From: an uncultured Paenibacillaceae bacterium
GTDB lineage: Bacteria; Bacillota; Bacilli; Paenibacillales; DA-C8
Length of the DNA stretch: 64,000 nt
Assembly (NCBI GenBank): GCA_937957685.1
Contig: CALGAO010000085.1
Span: 1-64,000, forward strand
Direction: 5' to 3'
Below the pieces are notes generated by a model. That model saw nothing but the letters and a program-made list of their open reading frames with translations. It ran no database searches and was not told the origin of the DNA. The position numbers and the translations under genes are program-made. Of the stretch, positions 43,314 to 51,986 are shown in pieces (within the stretch, counting starts at the first letter, position 1; every line of letters begins with the position of its first letter).

Positions 43314-44273
43314 TCATCGACCAGCCTGCCAGTCTCTGATCCGCTCATACTCCTCCATCGTGATCTGGAGCACGGTTCCGTGCTTGAACCCGTACGGGAA
43401 GCTGAAGCTCTCATCCGACCGGATGAAGCGGCCGCTCGCCAGGCTGTCCGCAACAAATGGGACATACCCCTGCCCTTCGCCAGGTACGCCGTAGTAATCC
43501 AGCATCAGACACCACTTTCCGTCCTTCAGCCTGAATGCCGTCGGCGCCTCATAGACTCCTTGCTGCAGCTTGGCCATCTCCTCGTCGAACGACCCGATGC
43601 GCTCGTATTCGCCGGTCAGCGTCCTGCCCTTCTGCAGGATGACCGCCGCCGGATCGCGCTCGCTCTTCAGGAAGCGATAATACATCCCGTCCTCGAAGTA
43701 AATCGCCGAATCGATGATGCCACTGCCGTCCTTGCGGCACAGGATCTGCGGCGGACTGAAGCTCTCGAAGTCCCGGGTCCGCGTATAGAAGATCGCCTTG
43801 TCCCCGAAGTTGTTGGAGGCATGGGAGCTGGACCAGTGGATGACGTAGTCCCCCCTCGCCTCGTCATAGAGGATGTCCGGCGCCCAGAGACAGCCGAAGT
43901 CCTCGTTGCCCAACTCGAGCAGCCTTGGCCGCGACCAGTTCACGAGATCCTCCGATTCCCACATCACCAGGCTGCGGCTCCCTTCCCGGGAGACGTTCGC
44001 CCAGCTGCCCCGGTACTTCGTGCGAAAATTCCTTGCCAGACTGAGATCCGTAGACAGAACGCAGAACTTGCCATACCTCGTTCTGACGATCGTGTGATCG
44101 CGCACGCCTTGTTCGCCGACATCGCTCCACAGCACAGGCTTCCCGTCGTTGACCGTCTCCCAGCGGTAACCGTCGCGGCTGAGCGCAAAATACACCTGCT
44201 CCCCGTCCGGAGTCGTCTTCTCCCGGAAATGAACGAACAGATAGGCCTCCGGCACAGCTGACTCCGCCATCAT
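43314..44273 (-). CDS. Glycoside hydrolase family 43-like protein
   Basis: A 319-residue protein with a five-bladed beta-propeller pattern like GH43 arabinanases/xylosidases. Blades are visible as repeated motifs: VYFALSRDGYRW, SLVMWESEDLVNWSRP, LWAPDILYDEARGDYVIHWSS and AIYFEDGMYYRFLKSE. The general-acid Glu is probably in VYEAPTAFRL and a catalytic Asp in WAPDIL. No signal peptide is seen, so it would act inside the cell on imported oligosaccharides. GTGGAGG before the ATG pair sets the start at 44273. A TATAAT at 44337-44342 on the minus strand may be its -10. It is not adjacent to the sugar importer. Confidence 0.78.
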   Translation of the reverse strand: MMAESAVPEAYLFVHFREKTTPDGEQVYFALSRDGYRWETVNDGKPVLWSDVGEQGVRDHTIVRTRYGKFCVLSTDLSLARNFRTKYRGSWANVSREGSRSLVMWESEDLVNWSRPRLLELGNEDFGCLWAPDILYDEARGDYVIHWSSSHASNNFGDKAIFYTRTRDFESFSPPQILCRKDGSGIIDSAIYFEDGMYYRFLKSERDPAAVILQKGRTLTGEYERIGSFDEEMAKLQQGVYEAPTAFRLKDGKWCLMLDYYGVPGEGQGYVPFVADSLASGRFIRSDESFSFPYGFKHGTVLQITMEEYERIRDWQAGR

Positions 44274-44444
44274 AACCGCCTCCACTAACTGAAATATCAT
44301 CTCACGGATGCGAACAGATCATGGTTGACATAGTGAATTATAAACGAACACCGGTTGATTCGAAATGTCATATTCGTCTCAGAAACTGATCGATCGTCCT
44401 GTCAGCCCTATCGTCTCCCATAAAGCCTCTCGTATGAAGACACG

Positions 44445-44471
44445 AAAAAACCGGCCCCTGAAGGCCGGTTT
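44445..44471 (-). terminator. Terminator of the yrrD-zinc ribbon unit
   Basis: AAACCGGCC and GGCCGGTTT form a 9-bp perfect stem around six bases, followed by TTTC on the minus strand, 12 bases after the zinc-ribbon gene. Confidence 0.88.
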
Positions 44472-44483
44472 GATCGCCGCTCA

Positions 44484-44714
44484 TCAGGTCGCGTGAACCT
44501 GCGCAGCTTCCAATGCATGGATATCCTCTTCGATATGCGGCATTTCCTCTTCGAAGAACAGATCGTCCAGCGAGCTGAGCGTACCGTCTTCCTCCACCTG
44601 ATAGACGGACATCTTCTCGCCGTTGACCGTCAGTTCAATAAAGCATCCCCAGCAATAGTACTGATGGGAGCCGATCTTGCCGATATCCTTGGAGTTGCAA
44701 TTTGGACAACGCAT
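44484..44714 (-). CDS. Small zinc-ribbon protein, function unknown
   Basis: A 76-residue protein. CPNC (3-6) and CWGC (about 21-24) form a four-Cys zinc ribbon at the N-terminus. The rest is acidic and helical (DLFFEEEMPHIEEDIHALEAAQ). AGGGTGAG precedes the ATG. It lies six bases after yrrD and shares its terminator, so the two are co-transcribed. I do not know a function; a role as an adaptor or RNA-binding protein is only a guess from the fold. Confidence 0.8.
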   Translation of the reverse strand: MRCPNCNSKDIGKIGSHQYYCWGCFIELTVNGEKMSVYQVEEDGTLSSLDDLFFEEEMPHIEEDIHALEAAQVHAT

Positions 44715-44720
44715 GTTTTC

Positions 44721-45257
44721 TCACCCTATCCTATTTGAATCAGAGGTTCTTTCCCGTTCCTGCAGCTGTCCCGACACCGAATCGCCGTGAACGATGACCG
44801 CATCCTCGCCAAGCTGGGCTTCCTCGTTAATCATGACAACCTTGCGGCCTTCTGTAATGTCCGAGATCAAACCGTCTGTTAATTCCAAACCTGTTATTTT
44901 TTTACCCAACTTTTCATCAAAATAAACATCCTCTATATATCCGAGCTGTTGTCCGTTATAGGTGACGACAGGCATCCCCTGCAGCTTCTTCTTGCCGGAG
45001 ATGAACAGCCGCCCCTGCTCGGTGAAATCGCCGAACGTATAGATGGCTTCGGGATCGGACACCATGACCGCATCGCTGCCGATGGACTGGATGCCCTCAC
45101 AGGCGATCGCCCGGGCGCTGCCGAACCAGTATTTCGGATCCAGCAGCAGGCCCTTCACATGCCAGGCGCCCAGCAGAAAGTCGCGAACCTCTCCCAGCTT
45201 GCGGCCCCCATCCACCGCGATGACAGGCAGGCCGATAATATCTCTTGCTTTATACAA
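44721..45257 (-). CDS. PRC-barrel domain protein (YrrD-like)
   Basis: About 178 residues with two PRC-barrel units: IIGLPVIAVDGGRKLGEVRDFLLG near the N-terminus and LQGMPVVTYNGQQLGYIEDVYFDEKLGKKITGLEL near residue 90. PRC barrels bind RNA or proteins (as in RimM); the function of YrrD is unknown. The open frame starts at a TTG at 45335 with no ribosome site. A TTG at 45257 has AAGGGTGAG seven bases ahead and gives the normal family length, so it is preferred; a GTG at 45269 overlaps that ribosome site. Start confidence is moderate. Confidence 0.78.
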   Translation of the reverse strand: MYKARDIIGLPVIAVDGGRKLGEVRDFLLGAWHVKGLLLDPKYWFGSARAIACEGIQSIGSDAVMVSDPEAIYTFGDFTEQGRLFISGKKKLQGMPVVTYNGQQLGYIEDVYFDEKLGKKITGLELTDGLISDITEGRKVVMINEEAQLGEDAVIVHGDSVSGQLQERERTSDSNRIG

Positions 45258-45268
45258 AACCGATCTCA

Positions 45269-45315
45269 CCCTTCGCACAAGCTCATATGAAGCATTGTGC
45301 GCCTGATGCGAAGGG
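45269..45315 (-). promoter_or_regulatory. Hairpin covering the yrrD ribosome site
   Basis: CCCTTCGCA (45307-45315) can pair perfectly with TGCGAAGGG (45269-45277), hiding the AAGGG ribosome site. An alternative GCACAA/TTGTGC stem uses overlapping bases, so two folds compete. Could be a translational switch; may also be chance. Confidence 0.4.
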
Positions 45316-45387
45316 GTTATTCGCTCATCATGCAAACCGGCAGCCCGTTACGGGCAACATCCATCCTTCTTGCCTGACCGCACGGCA

Positions 45388-46569
45388 TTAACGGACCTGA
45401 CGAATACGCTCCTTCATCTGAAGGACAACCTTCGCCACACGAATTGCCGCTTCCCGCACGTCTTCCTCGGTGAGGCCATGGCCCAGGCTTAAACGAACGG
45501 CGGAACGCAGACGCTCCTCGCTCAGCCCCATCGCCTTCAGCACATGAGAAGGTTCCAGCGAGCCGGCGGAGCAGGCGGAGCCGCTCGAAGCCGCGATCCC
45601 GGAGAGGTCGAGATTCATCAGCAGCGTATCGGTGGACAGTCCCGGGAAGCTGACGTTGATGATCTGCGGCAGCGTCTCCGTTGGATGCCCGTTGAGTAAG
45701 AACGTGTCGGCAGCTGGCAGCTCGCTTGCCAGCGTATCGAGGAAGAGGTGGCGAAGCTCCCATAATCTATTACGTCTATCCCCGGCTTCGCGTTTCACCA
45801 GCTTCATCGCTTCCGCAAAACCCGCAATGCCGGCCACGTTCTCCGTGCCGGCGCGAAGGTTGCGTTCCTGTGATCCGCCATACAGGAGCGGCGTCCACTT
45901 CACGGAGCTGCGGCTATACAGAAGGCCGACTCCTTTGGGACCGCCTATCTTGTGGGCGGAGAAGCTCATCATATCAACAGGCAGACTTCTCAGGTCCAGG
46001 TCCAGGACACCCAGCGCCTGAACGGCATCGACATGCACGAGCAATCCTCGCTCGCGCGCGATCTGCCCCAGCTCCGCGATGGGCTGGAGCGTGCCAACTT
46101 CATTGTTGCCGTAGATGACCGATACGAGGAATGTGTCAGCGCGGATCGCAGCCGCAAACTCCTCAAGGCTGATCCGGCCATATTCGTCCACCGGCAGATA
46201 CGTAACGTCGAAGCCAAGCTCCTCCAGACGCTGACAGGCATGGATCACGGCATGATGTTCAACGGAGGTGGTGATGATATGGCCGGGAGAGGCATTCCTG
46301 CCAGATGACCACCTCTGCCAGGCTGCGCCGAACAGAGCGGTGTTGTCGCTCTCCGTGCCGCCGCTGGTGAACACCAGTTCACGCGGATCGCAGTTCAGGC
46401 ATGAAGCGATCACATGGCGCGCCGAATCCAGCGCGACTCTCGCTTCACGGCCATAGGCATGAAGGCTGGACGGATTGCCGTAAGCATCCGTCAGATACGG
46501 TTGCATCGCCTCCAGAACCTCCGGCCTGAGCGGCGAAGTAGCAGCATGATCCATATATATGCGTTTCAT
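45388..46569 (-). CDS. Cysteine desulfurase (NifS/IscS-like, YrvO-type)
   Basis: PLP enzyme of 393 residues that takes sulfur from cysteine as a persulfide. The PLP lysine lies in SFSAHKIGGPKGVGLLY and the persulfide Cys in SSGSACSAGSLEPSHVL. The substrate arch TSGGTESDNTALFG is present. GAAGG before the ATG at 46569 sets the start, although the frame is open 49 codons upstream. It is co-oriented with and just downstream of a CymR-like regulator, and close to divergent mnmA. This matches the B. subtilis yrvO-trmU arrangement, where the desulfurase supplies sulfur for tRNA 2-thiouridine. Confidence 0.93.
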   Translation of the reverse strand: MKRIYMDHAATSPLRPEVLEAMQPYLTDAYGNPSSLHAYGREARVALDSARHVIASCLNCDPRELVFTSGGTESDNTALFGAAWQRWSSGRNASPGHIITTSVEHHAVIHACQRLEELGFDVTYLPVDEYGRISLEEFAAAIRADTFLVSVIYGNNEVGTLQPIAELGQIARERGLLVHVDAVQALGVLDLDLRSLPVDMMSFSAHKIGGPKGVGLLYSRSSVKWTPLLYGGSQERNLRAGTENVAGIAGFAEAMKLVKREAGDRRNRLWELRHLFLDTLASELPAADTFLLNGHPTETLPQIINVSFPGLSTDTLLMNLDLSGIAASSGSACSAGSLEPSHVLKAMGLSEERLRSAVRLSLGHGLTEEDVREAAIRVAKVVLQMKERIRQVR

Positions 46570-46601
46570 CGTATACACCTTCGTTGCCTGGAACTTGGAT
46601 T

Positions 46602-47024
46602 TTAGATATAGAACATGTAGCCTTCGCTCGGGCTTTCGTCTCCCTTGTATTCGATGAGACTGCTGAGCGTTGTGCCATCGAGCACACTGGCGATGCTGTC
46701 GCGAATTCGGATCCACAGATCGCGCTTCGCAGGATCATCCTCCTCGGTGAAGTCAACCGGACTGATCGGGCCTTCCAATACGCGAATGATGTCTCCGGCG
46801 GTGATGTTCTGCGGAGGTTTGGACAGGATGTAGCCTCCGTACGCGCCGCGTATGCTCTTGACAAGTCCGGCGTTGCGCAGCGGAGCGATCAGTTGCTCCA
46901 GGTAATGCTCCGACAGCTGGTGTTTCTCCGCGATGCTCTTCAGCGAGATCGGTCTTTCACCATAGTTGGCTGCCAGTTCCATCATGATGGTTAATCCATA
47001 GCGACCTTTTGTCGAAATCTTCAA
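46602..47024 (-). CDS. cymR: Rrf2 family regulator (CymR-like)
   Basis: A 140-residue winged-helix regulator. KISTKGRYGLTIMMELAANYG opens the HTH and LSEHYLEQLIAPLRNAGLVKSIRGAYGGY covers the recognition helix and wing. It lacks the three cysteines of IscR and RsrR, as CymR does. In B. subtilis, CymR with CysK represses cysteine-import and synthesis genes. GTG at 47033 opens the frame, but AGGTG six bases before a TTG at 47024 gives the usual KISTKGRYG N-terminus. It is co-transcribed with the cysteine desulfurase. Confidence 0.87.
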   Translation of the reverse strand: MKISTKGRYGLTIMMELAANYGERPISLKSIAEKHQLSEHYLEQLIAPLRNAGLVKSIRGAYGGYILSKPPQNITAGDIIRVLEGPISPVDFTEEDDPAKRDLWIRIRDSIASVLDGTTLSSLIEYKGDESPSEGYMFYI

Positions 47025-47288
47025 GTCAAGCACCTACTTATTTTTTTCTCTTCTTGTTTTTTCTCTTCTTTAGTATGTTAACATAATCACTTGCCTTTTG
47101 TTAGCATAAAGATGACATCTTTATGAAAAAAATCTGTTTATGGAGATCGGCAGGCTGGGAATTGGAACCCGGACATACCGGTTGTAAGCAAGCGGATGTT
47201 ATGATACATTATTGCCATTCGCTTATGCAATTTAATCATGGCCGGGTGTGTCGTCATTTTACTATGCGTTCCGCAACCGATATGCAGC
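47025..47288. other. Divergent gap between cymR and mnmA
   Basis: AT-rich gap. CATAAAGAT and ATCTTTATG form a 9-bp inverted repeat around GAC at 47105-47125, a candidate operator between the divergent genes. A second possible mnmA start is TTGTAA (47182-47187), 17 bases, TACATT (47205-47210). A pyrimidine-rich tract (47038-47071) precedes cymR. No gene is seen. Confidence 0.45.
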
Positions 47289-47316
47289 TTGTTCGATATG
47301 CCCATTCTGATATAAA
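47289..47316 (+). promoter_or_regulatory. mnmA promoter
   Basis: TTGTTC, a 16-base spacer and TATAAA with a TGA extension, 37 bases before the mnmA ATG. Confidence 0.6.
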
Positions 47317-47352
47317 GCTTAACCAGATTCATTCACACGAGGAGGTGCCAGT

Positions 47353-48456
47353 ATGGCAAACAGCAACACACGCGTCGTGATCGGCATGTCGGGAGGCGTC
47401 GACTCTTCGGTCGCCGCGCTTCTCCTGAAGCAACAGGGCTATGATGTGATCGGCATTTTCATGAAAAACTGGGATGATACCGACGAGTTCGGAGTCTGCA
47501 CCGCGGACAGGGATGCGGAGGACGTCAGGCGAGTATGCGCACAGATCGGGATCCCCTTCTATACGGTCAACTTCGAGAAGGAATATTCCGACAAGGTGTT
47601 CGCCTACTTCCTGGACGAATACCGGAAAGGGAGGACTCCCAATCCCGACGTCATGTGCAACCGCGAGATCAAATTTGGCGAGTTCCTGGCGAAGGCGCTG
47701 GAGCTTGGCGCCGATTATCTGGCGACCGGGCATTATGCGCAGGTCGACTGCCAGGATGGCGTGTATCGCCTGCTCAGAAGCAAGGATACGAACAAGGACC
47801 AGACATATTTCCTGAATCAGCTCAATCAGCAGCAGTTGTCGCGGGCGATGTTCCCGATCGGGTCGCTGACCAAGCCGGAGGTGCGCGCCATCGCTCATGA
47901 AGCCGGGCTCGCCACCGCCAGCAAGAAGGACAGCACCGGCATCTGCTTCATCGGTGAACGCAATTTCAAGGAATTCCTCAGCCAATACCTCCCGGCGCAG
48001 CCTGGTGAGATCCGCACGCTTGACGGCCAGGTCAAGGGACGTCACGACGGGCTGATGTACTATACCCAGGGGCAGAGACAGGGACTTGGCATCGGCGGTT
48101 CGGGAACGGGAGAGCCCTGGTTCGTTGCTGACAAGGATCTGGAGAACAATATCCTGTATGTCGTGCAGGGGGCCGACCATCCCGCGTTGTTCTCCTACGG
48201 GCTGATCGCCACGGACGTCAACTGGATCAGCGGACAGGCTCCTGAGGGTAGCCTGAGCTGCACAGCGAAGTTCCGTTACCGTCAGCCGGATCAGGAGGTC
48301 GTGGTCGAACAGCGGGAGGATGGCACATGCCTCGTCCGGTTCGTGCGGCCACAGAAGGCGATCACGCCAGGCCAGGCCGTCGTCTTCTATGACGGCGAAG
48401 TGTGCCTGGGTGGCGCCACGATCGATCGCGTGATCAAGCAGCCCGACGGATGCTGA
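47353..48456 (+). CDS. mnmA: tRNA-specific 2-thiouridylase MnmA
   Basis: ATP-dependent enzyme that converts U34 of tRNA-Lys, -Glu and -Gln to 2-thiouridine. The 367-residue protein has a PP-loop SGGVDSS near residue 13. The first catalytic Cys is in NPDVMCNREIKFG near 101 and the persulfide Cys in STGICFIGERNF near 198. A C-terminal beta-barrel domain follows. GAGGAGGTG precedes the ATG. It is divergent from the cysteine desulfurase gene that probably feeds it sulfur, as in Bacillales where the pair works without a Tus relay. Confidence 0.95.
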   Translation: MANSNTRVVIGMSGGVDSSVAALLLKQQGYDVIGIFMKNWDDTDEFGVCTADRDAEDVRRVCAQIGIPFYTVNFEKEYSDKVFAYFLDEYRKGRTPNPDVMCNREIKFGEFLAKALELGADYLATGHYAQVDCQDGVYRLLRSKDTNKDQTYFLNQLNQQQLSRAMFPIGSLTKPEVRAIAHEAGLATASKKDSTGICFIGERNFKEFLSQYLPAQPGEIRTLDGQVKGRHDGLMYYTQGQRQGLGIGGSGTGEPWFVADKDLENNILYVVQGADHPALFSYGLIATDVNWISGQAPEGSLSCTAKFRYRQPDQEVVVEQREDGTCLVRFVRPQKAITPGQAVVFYDGEVCLGGATIDRVIKQPDGC

Positions 48457-48469
48457 GCAGCCTTAGTCC

Positions 48470-48491
48470 CATCGGGCAGGCTCGCCCGATG
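48470..48491. terminator. Hairpin between mnmA and the ABC operon
   Basis: CATCGGGC and GCCCGATG form an 8-bp perfect stem around six bases in the 54-base convergent gap. No T tract follows on either strand, so termination strength is uncertain. Confidence 0.45.
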
Positions 48492-48510
48492 AACGCCTCC
48501 AGGACGTCGA

Positions 48511-49137
48511 TCAAGGTGAATGATATTCCCTCTGTATCTGTTCCTCCCAATCGATCACCCGCTGGCACAGCCTGCCGAGCAGCGGACGATCGTGGCTGAT
48601 GACGAGCAAGCCCAGACCGCGTGCGCGGGCGACTTCGAGCACAGCATGCCACACCTGCGCCTGCGTTATCGCATCCAGCATCGTCGTCATCTCGTCGGCG
48701 ATCAGGAACCGTGTGCCCGGTCCGAGAGCCCGGGCGATGCAGATGCGCTGCAACTCTCCTCCCGACAGCTCCACGGGCTTGCGCTCCAGCCACTGCTCCT
48801 CGATGCCCAGAGCCTCAAGAACCGCCGGCTCCGGCTGCCAGCTCTCCTCCAGGACGCGCCTGATCCTCCAGCGCGGATTCACCGCCAGCTCCGGGTGCTG
48901 CAGCACCATCTGCACGGGATGATAACCCTTGGACGGGCAAGGCTGGCCGTCGAGCGTCACCCTGCCCAGCAGCGGGCGCTCATGCCCCGCCAGGATGCGG
49001 CCGAGCGTCGTCTTGCCGCTGCCGCTCGGACCGGCGAGGCCGACGATCTCACCCGTTGCGAGCGAGAGGTTGACGCCCTGGAACAGCCAGTCACCGCGGC
49101 CATAACGATGTCCCAGTCCGATTCCTTCAAGTCGCAT
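48511..49137 (-). CDS. Nickel/peptide ABC transporter ATPase (NikE/DppF-like)
   Basis: A 208-residue ABC ATPase. Walker A is GPSGSGKTTLGR, the Q loop near VQMVLQHPE, the signature LSGGELQRICIARAL and Walker B FLIADEMTTMLD; a switch His lies in LLVISHDRPLL. It is short for the DppF family and lacks the usual C-terminal oligopeptide domain. The D loop reads TTMLD. Last gene of the five-gene operon; its start overlaps the end of the other ATPase by 11 bases. Confidence 0.88.
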   Translation of the reverse strand: MRLEGIGLGHRYGRGDWLFQGVNLSLATGEIVGLAGPSGSGKTTLGRILAGHERPLLGRVTLDGQPCPSKGYHPVQMVLQHPELAVNPRWRIRRVLEESWQPEPAVLEALGIEEQWLERKPVELSGGELQRICIARALGPGTRFLIADEMTTMLDAITQAQVWHAVLEVARARGLGLLVISHDRPLLGRLCQRVIDWEEQIQREYHSP

Positions 49138-50059
49138 GGTAGCACCTCACCATCCCGCCGCGCACATGGCGCATCTCCGGCCTCTCCTTGCTGCACGCAG
49201 CCGTAGCCATCGCGCAGCGCGGCGCGAACAGACAGCCCTCCAACCTGTCCGAGGGCTGCGGCTGGGCGCCTGGCAGCACCTCGAAGCCATTCTCCGGCAA
49301 AGCCCTCCACAAGGCCCTGCTGTAAGGGTGTCTGAGCAGGTGACCATCTCCCGAGAAATCCTGCGCATGGGCCGTTTCCACGGACGAGCCGGCATAGAAC
49401 ACGACGACCCGGTCGGCGACGCCCAGCGCGGCCTGGATATCGTGCGTGATCAGCAGCACGCCGCAGCCCGAGTCCGCCAGCTCCCGCAGCTGCAGCAACG
49501 CCTCCCGCACTTCGGCCTGCGGCAACCCGGGCGTGGGTTCGTCGGCGATGATCAGCCTGGCGTCGCTCACCGACGCCGCCGCGACCAGCACCCGCCGCGC
49601 CATCCCACCCGACAGTTCAAAGGGGTACAGCTTCTCCACATGCTCGCCAAGTCGATACCTCCGGAACGCTCTCCGCTGCTTGTCCGCCGCTTCCCGTCTG
49701 TCTCCCCCTGCAGCCAGCCTGACCTGGCGGCCTACGCGCATGGTCGGATCAAGGTAAGTCACAGCCTGCGGAATATAGGCGATCTCCCGGCCGCGTAGCG
49801 CCTCCTGCCTTCTGGCATCCAGCTCCTCGCCGCGATACATGATCTTTCCGCTCATCGCCGCATTGCCGGGCAGAAGGCCCAGGATGGCGTGCGCGAGCAG
49901 GCTCTTGCCCGAACCGCTTGCGCCGATGATGGCCGTGATCTCCCCGGCTGCCACCGACAGGTCCACTCCGTCGACCACCTTGATCTGATGCTGTCTGAGC
50001 CCGCCGGTATATCGGGTGAATGTGATTTGCAGATTGCGCACTTCGAGGAGTGGCACCAT
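49127..50059 (-). CDS. Nickel/peptide ABC transporter ATPase (NikD/DppD-like)
   Basis: A 310-residue ABC ATPase. Walker A GASGSGKSLLAHAI, signature ELSGGMARRVLVAAAS (Gly-Met-Ala rather than Gly-Met-Arg-Gln), Walker B RLIIADEPTPGL, and switch His in LLITHDIQAAL. The C-terminal cysteine-containing oligo_HPY-type segment (EGCLFAPRCAMATAACSKERPEMRHV) is typical of DppD/NikD and may bind an iron-sulfur cluster. The frame is open 17 codons upstream, but AAGGAG seven bases before the ATG at 50059 supports this start. Works as a heterodimer with the next gene's product. Confidence 0.89.
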   Translation of the reverse strand: MVPLLEVRNLQITFTRYTGGLRQHQIKVVDGVDLSVAAGEITAIIGASGSGKSLLAHAILGLLPGNAAMSGKIMYRGEELDARRQEALRGREIAYIPQAVTYLDPTMRVGRQVRLAAGGDRREAADKQRRAFRRYRLGEHVEKLYPFELSGGMARRVLVAAASVSDARLIIADEPTPGLPQAEVREALLQLRELADSGCGVLLITHDIQAALGVADRVVVFYAGSSVETAHAQDFSGDGHLLRHPYSRALWRALPENGFEVLPGAQPQPSDRLEGCLFAPRCAMATAACSKERPEMRHVRGGMVRCYHAT

Positions 50060-50128
50060 CATGCTGCTCCTTTCACTGTCTTCCGTTTCATGTTGAATCG
50101 TGATCTGCATCCCTGCAAGCCTGCGCGT

Positions 50129-50995
50129 CTACTCATGCGCCCTCCTCGGATCGAGGAGCATGCCGAGCCTTTCTCCGAGCATGCCGAACAGCCGAACGAC
50201 GATGATCAGGCTGATCCCCGGGAAGATCGCGAGCCACCACATGCCCGTCGACAGGTAGCGCATCGATTCGTTCAGGATGATGCCGATCGCCGGTTGATGC
50301 GGCGACAGACCGAGCCCGAGGAAGGTGATCGCTGCCTCATGCAGGATGGCATGCGGGAACAGGAGCAGGAAGCCGACCATCAGCTGCGGCAACAGATGCG
50401 GCAGCACATGATGCCTCGCGATCCAGAAGCGGCTCTTGCCGAACCGCTCGGAGATGCGGACGTACTCTGCCTGCCTGATCTGCATGGCCTCCGCGCGGAG
50501 CACTCTGGCGAGGCTCGGCCAGTGGGTCAGCGCGATCCCGATGACGATTCCCCGCAGCCCCCCGCCGCTGATATAGGCGATCATGATCAGGGTGACGAGA
50601 TGCGGCACGCTGAGGAACAGGTCGATCAGCCAGGAGATGAACCGGTCCACGCGCTTGCCGCCCGTGGCGGCCAGCAAGCCGAAGGTTAAGGCCAGGAGCG
50701 TGCTTGCGACGGCGCCGAACAGGCCGACCCGGATGCTCAGCAGAAGCCCCTTCATCGTGCGCGCGAACATATCGCGTCCGAGCCAATCCGTGCCGAACCA
50801 GTGGCTTGGCGATGGCGCCTGATTGCGGAGTTGCGGCTGCGTAACGAGGCTCTGCTCGTCGATGAGCAAGCCGATGATGAGAATCGCGAGCAACATGAGC
50901 GCCGTGCCTGCGATGATCAGCAACGTGCTGCGGCGCAGGTTCAATGGTCTGTTACGCGACCGATCCGCGCCAGGCGGTATGGAGCGCCGCATCAC
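50129..50995 (-). CDS. Nickel/peptide ABC transporter permease (NikC/DppC-like)
   Basis: A 288-residue permease with an N-terminal TM (about 24-46) and a five-helix core. HWFGTDWLGRDMFARTMKG near 90 is the hallmark DppC region. The EAA-type loop, VRISERFGKSRFWIARHHVLPHLLPQL, lies near 185. It overlaps the upstream permease by four bases (ATGA-type). Forms the channel with the NikB-like subunit. Confidence 0.9.
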   Translation of the reverse strand: MMRRSIPPGADRSRNRPLNLRRSTLLIIAGTALMLLAILIIGLLIDEQSLVTQPQLRNQAPSPSHWFGTDWLGRDMFARTMKGLLLSIRVGLFGAVASTLLALTFGLLAATGGKRVDRFISWLIDLFLSVPHLVTLIMIAYISGGGLRGIVIGIALTHWPSLARVLRAEAMQIRQAEYVRISERFGKSRFWIARHHVLPHLLPQLMVGFLLLFPHAILHEAAITFLGLGLSPHQPAIGIILNESMRYLSTGMWWLAIFPGISLIIVVRLFGMLGERLGMLLDPRRAHE

Positions 50996-51975
50996 CCATC
51001 ACCGCCTTTGCGCATTCGGGGATCGACCAGCTTGTACAGGGCATCGGCGATCAGATTGCCTGTGAAGACGAACAGGGCGCTGCACAACACGATGCCCATC
51101 AGCAGCGGCACATCGCCGCCGAGGCCAGCCGCCACCGTTGCCTGTCCCAGGCCCGGATAGGAGAATACCTGCTCCGTCAGCACCGCACCGCCGAACAGCT
51201 CGCTGAACGAGGTAAACTGAAGCGTGATCGCGGGCAGCAGGATATTCCGAAGCCCATGCCGCATGATCAGGGCGTATCCCTTCTCGCCTCTGGCACGCGC
51301 ATAGAGCACATGGTCGCTGGACAGCACGGCCAGCAGCTTCTCGCGCGTATGCAGGGCGATCGGCGCGATGCTGACCATGGCGAGCGTGAGCGCAGGCAGG
51401 ATCAGGTGATGGATCCGATCGAGCAGCGTGACCTCCGCGGCCAGCACTCCCGCCGGAACGGCCAGCCCCACCGGGAACCAGCCCAGCCAGACCGCGAACA
51501 CGACGAGCAGCACAAGGCCGATCCAGAATGCCGGCGTGGACGCGATCGTATAGCAATACCAGGTGATGAGGCGATCCGGCCAACGCCCCTTGTGGGCAGC
51601 GGCCACGATGCCGAGCGCAAGACCGATGACCCCGCTGGCAAGCCATGCCACGGCCATCAGTGCGGCGGAGTGCAGGAATCGCTCGCCGATCACGTCCGCC
51701 ACCGGCGTCCGATAGAGCATGGAGGTCCCCATGTCACCTCGCAGGATGGCCGATGCCCAATGCAGATACCGCATGACAGGCGGATCGTCGAGCCCCCAGT
51801 ATGCTGCGATCTCCTGCCTCTGCTCCGGGCTGACGCGCATCGCATCCGCTCCGATGTAAGCCTGCACCGGATCGATCGGCGACAGGCTGATCAGGCAGAA
51901 GCTGACGATGCTGAGCGCCAGAAGCAGGGTGCACAGGCGGATGAGCTTCATCGCGAACCATTTGCCGTATACCAT
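50992..51975 (-). CDS. Nickel/peptide ABC transporter permease (NikB/DppB-like)
   Basis: About 327 residues, six helices. The first is near the N-terminus (MKLIRLCTLLLALSIVSF), then the typical SPIDPVQAYIG loop. The coupling loop is VLYARARGEKGYALIMRHGLRNILLPAITL near 225. ATG 52008 with GAGGAG is an alternative start that would overlap the binding-protein gene by 22 bases; ATG 51975 with GAGGCGG puts the first helix at the N-terminus as in the family and is preferred. Second gene of the operon. Confidence 0.87.
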   Translation of the reverse strand: MVYGKWFAMKLIRLCTLLLALSIVSFCLISLSPIDPVQAYIGADAMRVSPEQRQEIAAYWGLDDPPVMRYLHWASAILRGDMGTSMLYRTPVADVIGERFLHSAALMAVAWLASGVIGLALGIVAAAHKGRWPDRLITWYCYTIASTPAFWIGLVLLVVFAVWLGWFPVGLAVPAGVLAAEVTLLDRIHHLILPALTLAMVSIAPIALHTREKLLAVLSSDHVLYARARGEKGYALIMRHGLRNILLPAITLQFTSFSELFGGAVLTEQVFSYPGLGQATVAAGLGGDVPLLMGIVLCSALFVFTGNLIADALYKLVDPRMRKGGDG

Positions 51976-51986
51976 CAGATTCCGCC

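Noticed and set aside
47038..47071. Pyrimidine-rich tract upstream of cymR as a terminator
   Set aside because: No stem precedes it on either strand; it reads as a purine-rich leader of cymR.
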